From contig CM043803.1 of NCBI GenBank assembly GCA_023974075.1, positions 806,001 to 870,000 on the forward strand: DNA of 64,000 nucleotides, in the 5' to 3' direction. Source of the stretch: Chaenocephalus aceratus. Lineage: Eukaryota > Chordata > Actinopteri > Perciformes > Channichthyidae. This document shows, piece by piece, positions 49,804-60,857 of this stretch. Numbering within the stretch: position 1 is the stretch's first letter; every line of letters starts with the position of its first letter. The notes under the pieces were generated by a model. The model was not told the origin of the DNA, made no database searches, and saw only the letters and a list, made by a program, of their open reading frames with translations. A program made the position numbers and the translations under genes.

Positions 49804-51090
49804 ATGGGCCCAGCAGATCCGTTCGAGCTGGAATTATTGAATTTTTCCTTTTTTTTGGCTAACTGCTCGGATCGATGGAAGAGAGCACCCGGAGTTCAGC
49901 AGCGAGAGGCTGTGTTGTCGGAGGCGCGCCAGATGGCTAGAGAGAAACCAGGTTTGGTGAAGTTCTTACCTGGCTGGATTTCAAAGATCCTCCCGGTGTG
50001 TGATTCCCGGCCTGCTAGCCCCAGGCATGCTAGCTCCCTGTCTCCCAATTCCCAACCTGGTACCATACGCCTCGCTGGGTTCTGTCTGAAGTCAACCCAT
50101 GCTTCTTCCCCAGTTCCTGGCTCCATGCTCCAGTATCGGCCCACACAGCCATGGTTTCGTGCTCCAGTACCATCCCACACAGCCATGGTTCTGGCTACGG
50201 AACCGGCCCCGGTACCCATGGTCCCGACTCCAGCTCCTCGTCTCCAGTTGGCTGTTCAGCCGACGCCAGCTCCCTGAGTCCTGTCGGCGTACCGGCCGAC
50301 TCCAGCACCTCGTCTCCTGCTGGCTACCCAGCCGATGGCAGCTCCCCGAGTCTTGTCGGCGTACCGGCCGAGTCCAGCACCTCGTCTCCTGCTGGCTCTC
50401 CAGCCGACGCCAGCTCCCCGTGTCCTGTCGGCGTACCGACCGACACAAGTTCCTTCTCAAGACCCATCTCAAGACCCCTCTCAAGTCCCCTTTCAACTTC
50501 CCTCTCCAGTCCCTCCAGTCCCCTCTCAAGTCCCCTCTCAAGTCTCTTCTCGAGATCCCTCTCAAGTCAACTCTCAAATTTCCTCTCGAGTTCCCTCTCG
50601 AGTCCCAACTCCATGTCCTGTGCCGTTGGAGGTCCCGCAGACTGCTCTTCTGCCGGGGGTCCTGCCAACTCCATGTCCTGTGCCGTTGGAGGTCCCGCAG
50701 ACTGCTCTTCTGCCGGGGTCCTGCCAACTCCATGACCTGTGCCGTTGGAGGTTCCGCCGACTGCTCTCCTGCCGGGGGTCCTGCCGGCCCTGTGTCCTCT
50801 TCCGTGGGGAATCTTGCCGACACCTGTCCCACCGGCTCCGGATCCTGTCCGGTCGACACCGGCTCCTGCCCGGCCTCCGGAGCTGTCCGGTCTTCGCCCT
50901 CGAGCCCGGTCCCCTGAGTTCGCCCGCTGTGGTCTTCGCCCCGCCTCTAACTCTGTCTTGCCCCCAGGCCGTCCGCCCGAGACCCCCTCTTCGAACTCTG
51001 CCTTGTCCTGGGCTATCAGCCAAGGCCCGTCCTCCGGAACCCTTCCACCCACCCTGCTGGACGTTGTTGGATTTTTGTTTTGGTGTTTAG
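49804..51090 (+). CDS. Proline/serine-rich gag-like frames of the LTR element
   Basis: A frame starting MGPADPFELELLNFSFF and continuing with a short helical region (QQREAVLSEARQMAREKPGL) runs into long Pro/Ser/Thr-rich sequence built of degenerate repeats (GCCGACGCCAGCTCCC-like units; the CCATGTCCTGTGCCGTTGGA unit occurs twice, with a diverged third). Open frames exist in all three plus frames and on the minus strand because of the repeat composition. At best it is a gag-like protein; I do not assign a function. Confidence 0.4.
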
Positions 51091-51160
51091 GGACGTCTAG
51101 AATCCGTCCCTTGAGGAGGGGGTTCTGTCACGATTATCATGTCATGTCACATTTCTATGG

Positions 51161-51710
51161 CCCTTTCTCATTTCTCAAACTCCCTCGACTCCCTCCTCGA
51201 CTCCTATCCTCGATACTTAGTCCCGCCCCCAGGAGATGCGAGCGGAGGAGCCGAGGAGGGGAACCGAGGAGAGAGGAGGGGAAGCAGCAGGCGGTTAGAG
51301 AAATGAGAACTCCTCTCCTCTGAGCGGTCATTTTAAAGAGACGTCCATTAATGATGACAGGAGGCACAGCAGCCCTCTGTCTGATGGACAGATGTGTTCA
51401 TGATGACTTATATATTTACTTTGATTCATTCACAGTGCGGTATAATGAGACAATAACAGGCTACAGATGCGGACACGCACACACACATATATATGTATAT
51501 ATCTATATAAATATATACAATTTCAGAATCAAACAGTTTCCTTGTCTGTTTTGGGGGCTGGTATTGTGGTGTGAGATCCCTGTGGTTGGTGACGGTGTGC
51601 ACATATTCATTCATTTTTGATTGTTTATGTGGATTTGTAGTCTTTGTGTTACTGTATGTTCAATAAAGGTGTATTTTTGTTAAGTCTTGAGACATTGTCA
51701 CTGTATGTAC
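51161..51710. repeat. Unclassified dispersed repeat
   Basis: It begins CCCTTTCTCATTTCTCAAAC at the break in the 3' LTR, has a purine-rich GAGGAGGGGAACCGAGGAGA segment and AATAAAGG near 51,661. Boundaries and family unknown. Confidence 0.4.
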
Positions 51711-51714
51711 TCGG

Positions 51715-52769
51715 CAGGGCCGATTTTTGGCATAGATCTGGGGGGCGCTGCACTGGTAGCTCTGGGAGGGGAGAAACATTTTTTGACCGTTGGCGCTCAT
51801 CCTAATTTTCAGCCTTGATGTAACAATATTCATAATTAAGTAAATGTAACACCCTTTTTACCCCGGTTACACTTCATTTGCCCTGTACGATGTTGGCTTA
51901 TCAGGTGCTCACAGCCAAAGTGCGAGGGAGAGAGGGCACACCGGTACCGGCGCTGTTGTTATTAGAAGCTGGTGCTAGCTGGTGCTAGCTGGTGCTAGCT
52001 GGTGCTAGCTGGTGCTAGCTGCGCTAACGGATATAAGAAGTAGATGTTTCTACAACCATGGTGGAGGAGAGCTTTCCTGTCAGACTGAGAGTCTCAGTGA
52101 GGTAAAGGACTCTTGAGTGTTTAGATAGTTAATTTTTGTTTAAGTTATCTCAGTGGGTCTCAAATGTTTTGACCACAAATTATGTAAACCCATATTTCCA
52201 AGGCACTCCTTTTATAATTATTAGGATAAATAAAAACAGGTTTGAAATCATTCCAATGTATATACTATAGGACAGTAAACTAAAAATATCGTTTCAAGTT
52301 GGAGATACAAAAATATGCATAAATAAATGTTAACTGGTCAAATAAACAAAAATAAGTTACATTTATTTGTTATTGGCTATGGTAGGTTATTGGTTATGTT
52401 CATATACTTATTTGATTATTAAAATGTAAACCGATCTTTTTCATATGGGTGTTTTAGAGTTGTACCCCCTAGATCAGGTCTCTAGTAATTGTGTGCCCAA
52501 AGTGCACCAGATTGAAGCATTTTACTTTAAAATGTTCAAAATAATCTTCCCGGGGGGGCATACCCCGGGACCCCCCTAGAGGATGTGACGTCCACCCCCC
52601 AATTCAAACATGTTCATATAATACTGAATACATTTGAAGCCATTTTGACGTATATATTACCTATGTCAATAAGTTTCTGTTTTTGTAGTGTATTGTCTTT
52701 TGTAGAGATTTTTAATTTATTCTTTATAAAATCTCGCCTAGGGCAGCAAATTGGCTAGAACCGGCCCTG
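51715..52769. mobile_element. hAT MITE (1.06 kb)
   Basis: Ends CAGGGCCGATTTTTGGC and GCTAGAACCGGCCCTG. Flanking 8-mers GTACTCGG and GTACTAGG (7 of 8). It contains five tandem AGCTGGTGCT units at about 51,967-52,020 and the CTTCCCGGGGGGCATACCCC module shared with other hAT copies here. Confidence 0.85.
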
Positions 52770-52924
52770 GTACTAGGCCTCAAGAGCCTTTCTTGTGCTG
52801 GCAGACACATAGAAACAAATTGGCGGGGCACACTTCGCACGTGCACACACTAAAAAATTAAATGCGCTTCATTATGCTGGGCCCACGTGCCTTAGCACCG
52901 CTGCTATGACTCCATATAGACAGG

Positions 52925-53221
52925 GTCAATTTTCACAAAATCAGAACCCCGAAGGCATTTTGTGTTTATTTATGCCATACAACATTTTCTCGGGGTATTA
53001 AGGGGTGCTGAATCCAAATCTGCTGTATATGAAGCTCAAAAATGTCCCAAAATGCCTCGAAATTGAGAAATCCAACATGGCCGCCACCACCAGCCTGAAA
53101 TCTATTCTAAGTATATATTTTTGACTAAACAAGGTACAAACTTGAATTAAATGTGCTTTTGTAAGTTCTCCTACATGGGCAATCTGATGCCATATTCAGA
53201 TTTGAGATGTAATGTGAATAA
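52925..53221 (+). repeat. Left terminal inverted repeat of the nuclease-encoding element
   Basis: About 290 bp that reappear inverted at 57,190-57,480, including GGCATTTTGTGTTTATTTAT, GGGGTATTAAGGGGTGCTGA, CCAACATGGCCGCCACC and ACTAAACAAGGTACAAACT. The outermost bases could not be aligned with certainty. Confidence 0.87.
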
Positions 53222-53355
53222 ACTGCTTAGATCTCATATATATTGCAAAAATAGTAGTTTTTAACTATGAATAATTACTCGGCTATTATTATTATTATCA
53301 GGCTACTTTTACTTACGTTGTATATTGTTTTGAGGTTAAATGTTTCAAATGTGCT

Positions 53356-56332
53356 GTGATGGAACCTTTGCCTTCCCCACTATTGCCCACCCACCCACAA
53401 AAGCAACAAAACAAACCAAAAAGAGGAATCACAGAGCGCCCATTCAGCGGTGTATTAGCAGAAGACTGTTTCACACAGTCATCTGAACAATGTCCTGCAG
53501 CACAGAAAGCACAAGCTACAGACATGGCCTTCTTCATGTCCAGGACATCTAAAAAGCCAATGCCTTCCTGGATATTGTACAATCAAAAGGCAAGCACAGT
53601 CAACCCAGAGAAAACTACAGTAGGCTACCTACCTATCATCCAGGCTCCTGCATCTGAACTCGATACACTGAACACAGCTATCAAGCGAGTGCTTCATATC
53701 TCCAAATCAATGGAACAACAGCATGTCATTCTGACAGTGGGCGAGGCACTTTATCCGAAGTTGCTAGAACTAAAGTAGTCAGTAGAAGAATACAAGGACG
53801 TGCTTATCCCTTGCCTTGGAGGCCTTCACATTGCCATGAACTTCCTGGGTGTGAAGGGACAACACATGGTTGATTCTGGCCTGAGCGAGCTATGGGTCAA
53901 GTGTGATCTAATGGGAGAAAATGCTGCTCAGCATGTCATGGCAGGAAAGGGGTGCACGTGCCACAAGGACCCACAAACTTACCCTACAGGCTCTTTGGCA
54001 GCTATTGCTCCCACGGCTTTACACATATCTGGATGAGGTTGATGTTACACTGAGAGCTGAACTCTCAGATCTCTGCCAATCCGTAGATGCTGACCACATC
54101 GCGCAGATGGTCGACAAACTGACTACAGACACATTCCAGCAGCCCATGAAAGAGTTTGCTGCATCGCTTGCAGTTGATGACCCGAATGCCGCATTCTGGT
54201 GGGACTACATGACTATGGTCAGCATCGTACTCTGCTTCACAAGAGCGCAGCGTGATGGATTGTGGGATCTCCACCTGTATGCTTTCAAACGTATGCTGCC
54301 CTTCTTCTTCAGGTACGTTCATATAAACGACGCCAGATGGGGTACTGTGTACCTGGCTGAGATGTCTGCTCTCCCACCAGAAATCCTCCTCGAGTTTCAG
54401 AAAGGCAACTTCTTGGTGAAACGCAGTGATCGACGCTTCAATCAGGTTCAGCGGATCAAAGTACTGAGTGGCTAAACGCTACAGGAAAAAAGAGTGGAGG
54501 CTTAGTGGGCATCACCAGGATAGCAACATCTCTCAGTAGATGGACATTGTCGTATAATCTGAGAACAGTCATAGCTTCTCAGACAAAAGAAATGCTGAGA
54601 CTGACAACATATGATGAAGACGATGAGTACACACACACTGAGTGCACAAAGAGTAGAATGGAGAGAGACGACAGGGATGAAAGCAAAATATGTGTATCAT
54701 TGAAAGAGCACTGTGTGTTTCAAGATGGTGGGGACACACTCAAGAACATAATCAACAAGGAAGTGGTCACACCGGAGATTCAAGAATCTCTGCTTGGTGC
54801 AGAACATCTTGGACAGGCACAAATGAAAGTGTTTGTGGACAAACGTCTGTGTGAACCTCCAGCTAGTGACCAGCACTTTGGACTGAAGTCACCCATTCGA
54901 AAGAACAAAGCCAAGACATTTGCCTCTTTGTATGAAGTCGTGCAACTTTCCAAGAACAAGCAAAACACCATGACAGAGGACAGGCAGATTCTACAAAGGC
55001 TAGTCACAGCTTACAGAGCAGGTCGTAAGGTAGACCTGGAAAATGTCCTCCAGCATGAACTCATGCCCATCCCGCCATCTCTGGCCGCAACTAACGGCAG
55101 TCTACATTCCACCAACAAATCTGTTTTAGCAAATATACTGACAAAACATGTCCGAACGCCTGCAGATGTGCCCCTTCAGGAACCCAGCTGCCTGGCTATT
55201 GATGGCCAAGCACTTGTAATGGCACTTGGGAAGCCGCCTGACACTACAACATTTGGCGACTATGCCAACAAGTTTGCTGAGACGGTGTTGAAGATGGGAG
55301 AAGTACCAGAGGGTTGATATAGTCTTTGACAGGTACCGTGACAAATCCATCAAAATGGGCACAAGTAGGAAACGTAAATAGCGTCACCGACCAGTACGCA
55401 GAGAAATCGTTAATGACTCCGTTCCACTTCCAGCAGACTGGTCAAGCTCCATGGCACTGGAAGAGAACAAAGCAGATCTCGCTCGAATACTCTCAAATCC
55501 ATCTGATAGAACACAGCCCAGAAGATGAGCCTGTGGTTGTAATATCGGGTGGGTTTGTTGAAGCAACCACTGTCAAGTCATCAGATCCAGATCTTGATCT
55601 CTCCTCTTCAATGGCTGACCACGAGGAGGCTGATACACGTCTGATTTTGCACTGCATCCAGGCTCCAATGGACACAATAGTTGTGTCAGTGCGTGACACA
55701 GACGTGCTTCTTCTACTTTTAGCACACCATGACAGAATCGGATGTACCCGTCTCTACATTAAAGCCGGGACATCAAAGGATCCAAAGTATTTTCCAGTAC
55801 ATGACATTCGCAAGTTATTATCTGATGATCAAGTGGACACACTCCTTGCCTTCCATGCCATCACTGGCTGTGATAGTGTGTCTCAGTTCAGCGGTCACGG
55901 AAAGAAAACAGCCTGGCAGGTGTTCGAGCAACATCACACCGATCTTACTGGCCTTGTGAAGGGCCCTCTCACAGAAGGTATTGTAACATCAACAGATATC
56001 TTACAGTATCTGTAAGATGTATGGTGTGCCAGAGGTTGATACATGCAACAAAGCAAGAGTTAAGTTGTTTTGCAAAGAGACTCTGCCACCAACCTCAGAT
56101 GCAGTGAGGTTTCATATCATGCGTTTACACTATCAATCGACAATCTGGAACCAAGCTCACCTGCCACATCCTGATCTTCCGTGGATGAAATGGGATGGAT
56201 GCACAAGGAAGGTCAGTTAGTGCCACGGCTACTGTCTTTGCCACCTATGCCTAAAGCCTGCAGGGAGTTTACTTCATGTGGGTGTACCAAGGGATGCCTC
56301 AGCCAACGCTGCAGCTGCAGGTATGTGTAGAG
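53356..56332 (+). pseudogene. Broken transposon protein: N-terminal region, PIN/FEN-like domain, CXC cysteine cluster
   Basis: In order: an N-terminal part with VGYLPIIQAPASELDTLNTA (about 53,620), an in-frame TAG at 53,776, GGLHIAMNFLGVKGQHM, a frameshift near 53,950, a helical middle (YLDEVDVTLRAELSDLCQSV), a stop at 54,472, a further region to 55,317, then after another break DHEEADTRLILHC, VRDTDVLLLLLAHH and AFHAITGCDSVSQFSGHGKK (55,617-55,930). EAD, DTD and GCD followed by a GxGKKTAW helix-hairpin-helix-like motif recall the acidic residues and H2TH of XPG/FEN/PIN nucleases. After a stop at 56,013 and a frameshift near 56,195 the end reads ACREFTSCGCTKGCLSQRCS then CRYV, a CXC/tesmin-like zinc cluster. 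The nuclease reading is my inference from motif spacing. Confidence 0.72.
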
Positions 56333-56817
56333 GATTAGCTGATCAATGTGTACAAGATCGTACAAATATGATAGACTGGTTGAGAATATCAGCCTGCCAG
56401 ACTGCATACTGCTGACTGTTTGTGGTTAACAGATTGTTGAAACCATAACCGGATAATTGTGAACCTATAACTGAGAAAAAAAGTAACAAAGGAACACAAT
56501 AAGTGTAAGGATAACTGTAACGTGTATTCCAATGTACCTGTACTTGTACTGGTCATAATCTGTCTATTATATTAAATTCAGAAAGAGTCACATGGAATGT
56601 ATAGAGGCATGCAACAGCAGGAAACATGACAACACCTGCCGGAACACTGTAGAAGACGCTGCTTTTTAAAAGTGCCTGCCTTTTGGCAATTTCCCAGAGG
56701 GTTTGATGTAAAAAAGGCAGTGTGAACAGGCCCACTCCTTCTTCTTCATTGCCTTAACACTGGATGGCCTGAGAGCTATAATTTGGGTTTATTTATTGTT
56801 TTAATATATTTGTTTTA

Positions 56818-56857
<40 letters not shown>

Positions 56858-56858
56858 T
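56818..56858. repeat. (ATT)n microsatellite
   Basis: Thirteen or so TTA/ATT units between the element gene and its right repeat. Confidence 0.95.
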
Positions 56859-57189
56859 TGTAATCATTGATATATGGTGGTGTTTTATGAGATACTTGAA
56901 TGAGGTTTTTACCATTTCAGTATGATTTGTATTCTTATTGAGTTGAAAATTCCAATACCACCCATGTTCTTACTGTATTGGAGCAAATAAAAGCATCTAT
57001 AGGGCTTTGTTGACGGTACTGTTGCTCCACACTGTAGGCCTAATCGCATCATGTTTACGTTATGGTTTGGTGGCCAAATAAAAATTGTATTAATACACTT
57101 TCTAAGCAAGCCCTGGTTGAGTCTGACAACTTATTTATCACTAATGACCACCTTTTTCACTATACATGTATGATTTCAAGCTGATGATT

Positions 57190-57480
57190 CACATTTGATC
57201 TAAAATCAGGACAGTATATTCAATTCCCCATGTGTGAAAACATATAAAAACACATTTGATTCTAGTTTGTACCTTGTTTAGTCAAAAAGTAATGTACTAA
57301 AATAGATTTCAGCCTGGCGGTGGCGGCCATGTTGGATTTCTCAATTTTGAGGCATTCGGGGAAATTTTTGAGCTTCATATACAGTAGATTTGGATTCAGC
57401 ACCCCTTAATACCCCTAGAAATGTTGTATAGCATAAATAAACACAAAATGCCTTCAGCAGTTTAAATAAGCACATTTTCT
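57190..57480 (-). repeat. Right terminal inverted repeat of the nuclease-encoding element
   Basis: Reverse complement of 52,925-53,221 with roughly 85-90 percent identity by eye over the central 200 bp. Confidence 0.87.
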
Positions 57481-58139
57481 GAAATTCTGCCTAGTCTAAT
57501 AGGGGAAACACTGTATACAGTATGTCTAATAAGTATGTTACAAAATTAAACAGACAACAAACATGTACAGTTAAAAAAAAAACTAAATTAATAACGAGTG
57601 AGCTTTTGAGATTGATTGTTATATTTGGACATGATGCTGTTTCCCCCTTTTTCTTGTCTTTATGCTAAGCTAAGTGACTGGCTGCTAGCTGTAGCTTCAT
57701 ATTTATAGTAGTTTACCTGAAAGTGGGAACAATAATCTCATCAAACTCTCGGCCAAAAGTTTCACCCATACCTTTAATCAAATGTGTTGATTTGTCAGAC
57801 TGATTTTTTAATGGACATATTGTTTTTCATGGATAAATTATTCCTACAGAAGACATTCAATATTAAACAAATGACCATCAAATTGGTACATGTCTCATCA
57901 TTTTAAAGAATGTAATCCAAAACCAAATGTACATTAAATGGTCCTCAAAATGTTGTCTTCAGTAATTGTAATGTTATTTAAAATGCCTGTTTCCTTGTTT
58001 CTTGTCTAACATTGTAATTCATGGTCAACTATGCGCATTTAGCTGCTGTAATGAAGAATCATCTCAGACTTGAAATGAGGAAAGAGCAATATTGCATTGT
58101 GTATTGAGTCTGCAGTAACTGTGATAAAATACTCAACAG

Positions 58140-58231
58140 GTAAACCTTGGGATCTTCCTGAACATCAGCAGGATCATCGTTCAGAAGACAAAGGCCACAC
58201 ATGTGAACCAAAGTGACACCCTGCTGTACAG
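58140..58231 (+). pseudogene. Receptor TM5-ICL3 exon
   Basis: 92 nt, acceptor ACTCAACAG, donor GTAACT. It reads VNLGIFLNISRIIVQKTKAT then HVNQSDTLLY, enters in phase 0 and exits in phase 2. It aligns with human GHRHR VNFGLFLNIIRILVRKL. Because the TM2 exon also leaves in phase 0, direct joining would stay in frame while losing TM3-TM4. Confidence 0.86.
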
Positions 58232-58239
58232 GTAACTCT

Positions 58240-59000
58240 CATCTCTCCTCTGTCAGTGTGTAAAGTGTCCTCTGCTGTCCTCTGTCAGTGTGTAAAGTGT
58301 CCTCTGTCAGTGTGTAAAGTGTCCTCTGCTGTCCTCTGTCAGTGTGTAAAGTGTCCTCTGCTGTCCTCAGTCAGTGTGTAAAGTGTCCTCTGCTGTCCTC
58401 TGTCAGTGTGTAAAGTGTCCTCTGTCAGTGTGTAAAGTGTCCTCTGCTGTCCTCTGTCAGTGTCCTCTGCTGTCCTCAGTCAGTGTGTAAAGTGTCCTCT
58501 GCTGTCCTCTGTCAGTGTGTAAAGTGTCCTCTGTTGTCCTCTGTCAGTGTGTAAAGTGTCCTCTGCTGTCCTCAGTCAGTGTGTAAAATGTCCTCTGTCA
58601 GTGTGTAAAGTGTCCTCTGTTGTCCTCTGTCAGTGTGTAAAGTGTCCTCTGCTGTCCTCAGTCAGTGTGTAAAGTGTCCTCTGCTGTCCTCTGTCAGTGT
58701 GTAAAGTGTCCTCTGCTGTCCTCAGTCAGTGTGTAGAGTGTCCTCTGCTGTCCTCAGTCAGTGTGTAAAGTGTCCTCTGATGTCCTCAGTCAGTGTGTAA
58801 AGTGTCCTCTGATGTCCTCTGTCAGTGTGTAAAGTGTCCTCTGCGGTCCTCTGTCAGTGTGTACATTTTCCTCTGATGTCCTCTGTCAGTGTATAAAGTG
58901 TCCTCTGCTGTCCTCGGTCAGTGTGTAAAGTGTCCTCTGCTGTCCTCTGTCAGTGTGTAAAGTGTCCTCTGTCAGTGTGTAAAGTGTCCTCTGCTGTCCT
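58240..59000 (+). repeat. Minisatellite in receptor intron
   Basis: Tandem units of about 32 bp, built on CCTCTGCTGTCCTCTGTCAG plus TGTGTAAAGTGT, with shorter 18-bp variants. About 25 or more units fill the intron and run right up to the TM6 exon acceptor. Confidence 0.95.
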
Positions 59001-59006
59001 CTGCAG

Positions 59007-59136
59007 GACGCTGCTGCACTCCACCCTGCTGCTCATCCCTCTGTTCGGGGTTCACTACGTGGTGTTTGCTCTGATCCCAGAAGATCTGGGCGTGGGGCCT
59101 CGACTCTACTTTGAGTTAGTTTTAGGCTCCTTCCAG
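59007..59136 (+). pseudogene. Receptor TM6 exon
   Basis: 130 nt, acceptor CCTCTGCAG, donor GTAACA. It reads [20 protein letters not shown] then [20 protein letters not shown] and SFQ. PLFGVHY is the TM6 signature of class B1, and the length is the family standard. Confidence 0.92.
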
Positions 59137-59446
59137 GTAACAGATCTATTATATAAATCTATTCAACAATACTGTATCTGTGGACTATTGGTAAAAGACA
59201 TTTGGGCTGCAACTAATGATCGTTTTTGTTGCCTGAATTTTTTTTCTGATTATTGTTTTGATTAAAGTTTGGTCTAAAAAAGACAATGTATTTGATAATC
59301 TTTTTCTGAAAAAAAGTCATTGTTTTGTCCAACTAGTGGCCCCTATTAGCTGTCATATCAACAGCAACAAACACATGTTAACATTTGGTATGAATTCATA
59401 CATGCAATTACATCACTTTCCTAACTTTTGTTTCCTGTTACTCCAG

Positions 59447-59488
59447 GGTTTTATTGTTGCTCTGCTGTACTGCTATCTAAATGGAGAG
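59447..59488 (+). pseudogene. Receptor TM7 exon (42 nt)
   Basis: 42 nt coding GFIVALLYCYLNGE, the short TM7 exon that is conserved in size across class B1 receptors. Acceptor TTACTCCAG, donor GTAAGA. Confidence 0.92.
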
Positions 59489-59585
59489 GTAAGATAAGTT
59501 TGTATAAAACTAAAATCTCAACTACTGTACAACTCAATCAGTGTCAGAATGAACAGCATTAACAACATCCTTTTTTATCTTTCAG

Positions 59586-59678
59586 GTCCAAAAAGAAATC
59601 CAGAGGACGCTGAGAAGATGGTGGCCTAAGACTGAAACTAACGCCATCAATCTTCCAACACAAGAATATGTCCCCTGA
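59586..59678 (+). pseudogene. Receptor C-terminal exon
   Basis: Reads VQKEIQRTLRRWWPKTETNA then INLPTQEYVP and TGA. VQKEIQRTLRRWW is helix 8. The 30-residue tail is short for the family, but nothing shows it to be broken. Confidence 0.88.
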
Positions 59679-59765
59679 AGTAAAAATATTTTGTACGTTG
59701 TTTGGTGCTTATTAGTTCTCCATTTTTGAAAAAGTCTCTTTGCTATCCAACCACATAAACCATTT

Positions 59766-60763
59766 CATGGGCGTCGCAGCCATTACATGAGGGTGGGACA
59801 AGTCCCCCCACCTTTTAAAAATGATTAGTTTAGACGCCCCCACTTTTACCATGTGGAAAGTCCGTGAATCGGTCTAACCACTCTCTGTAGAGCGCTGTGT
59901 CAGTGCTTCATTATCAAACCCATTCCACTTGCTTATTGTGAGAATGCCCAAATCAATGAAATCCCGTACCATGTTTTCACTGCTACTTTGTACCAAGGCA
60001 GATTCTCAGAGCTGTACACATGAGCTGTACACATGCTGCGTTTTTTGCGTAGCTGTGTCTTTAGTTGTAAGCCCAGTGGCGATCTGTTCATCTGTCATAT
60101 CATACAATAAAGCCATCGAAAAGAATAGGATACAGCATTAAAAGTTATTCTGAGTCTTTGTGTGTCATAGCTTGGCTGTGTTTGTGACACGACGAGCGCA
60201 TTTTGTGTGAGCGAGAGAGAGAGTGAACGAGAGAGCGCTAACGTACATAAGGAGTTGTTTCTACAACAAGGAGGAGGAGAGCTCTCTCCTGTCAGACACA
60301 TCTTATAACCTCAGCTCAGCTAGGTAAAGGACTCTTGAGTGTTTAGATAAGTCTTTAGTCTCTAAGTTATCTCATGTAAACAAGTATTTCCAAGGCACAC
60401 CTTTTATATGATCATTATAAAAAAACAAGAGAATAACAGGTATTAAATAATTCCAACTCATACTATAGGACGGTAAAACAAAAATACAGTTTAAAAGGGG
60501 AGTGATTTGTAAAATATGCATAAAGAAAAAGTAAATCTGTTTCCAGTACTGTTTCACATGGGTGTTGTTGAGAGATGTAGATTTAGTCCCTAACTTTGCT
60601 CTCAAAAAGTGCACCAGATAGAGGCATTTAACTTCAACATTTAAAAAATAAATCTTCCCGGGGAGCATGCCCCCGGATCCCCAAAGAGGAGGTGAGGTCC
60701 ACCACCTGCCCACACCCCCATCAAATTGTCCCACCCACATTGAGGATGCTTCCTACGCCCATG
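59766..60763. mobile_element. hAT element (998 bp) with perfect TSD
   Basis: CATGGGCGTCGCAGC at the left and GCTTCCTACGCCCATG at the right, flanked by AACCATTT on both sides (59,758-59,765 and 60,764-60,771). It inserted less than 100 bp past the receptor stop codon. Confidence 0.9.
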
Positions 60764-60857
60764 AACCATTTATTATTTCACCTTAACATTATCTGTTTAT
60801 TTTTTTTTATTTTATAAAATGCTATTTAATTCATATTAAATTGGATATAGACTAGAG

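Larger units (their letters stand above)
48329..51160 (+). mobile_element. Non-autonomous LTR retroelement, 3' LTR truncated
   Basis: The 5' LTR begins TGTCACGATTATCATG at 48,329 and ends near GCGTATCA at 49,785, interrupted by the TIR element at 48,641-49,703. Without it the LTR is about 390 bp and resembles the solo LTR at 14,399. A purine tract (TTGAGGAGGGGGTTC) precedes a second TGTCACGATTATCATG at 51,126, matching the first for 35 bp before another repeat takes over at about 51,161. The internal part has no reverse transcriptase or integrase. Confidence 0.75.
52925..57480 (+). mobile_element. 4.5-kb DNA element with long TIRs and a PIN/FEN-like nuclease gene
   Basis: Two inverted repeats of about 290 bp enclose a single plus-strand gene (53,356-56,332), the layout of a DNA transposon. 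I see no DDE transposase of a known superfamily. The encoded protein belongs to a family found widely as uncharacterised proteins in fish and invertebrates. The copy is broken by stops and frameshifts. Target duplication not determined. Confidence 0.78.
46165..59678 (+). pseudogene. Class B1 GPCR pseudogene (GHRH/PRP-receptor-like)
   Basis: Nine exon remnants on the plus strand spell a secretin-family receptor: the HPEC extracellular start, a C-x3-W exon, the CTDGGWSE exon, TM1, TM2, TM5, TM6, TM7 and a short tail ending QEYVP-stop. VNLGIFLNISRIIVQK and [17 protein letters not shown] fit GHRHR-type receptors better than VIPR, SCTR, GCGR, PTHR or CRHR as I remember them. Lesions: an in-frame TGA just before HPEC, a frameshift in the CWP exon, and no exons for TM3, TM4 and early TM5 in the 10.8-kb gap between 47,364 and 58,140. 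Splice sites and phases of the remaining exons are preserved, so decay may be fairly recent, or an assembly error may contribute. Confidence 0.8.

Noticed and set aside
50092..51052. Minus-strand Arg/Gly-rich open frames
   Set aside because: They are shadows of a GC-rich tandem repeat, mirrored by frames on the other strand.
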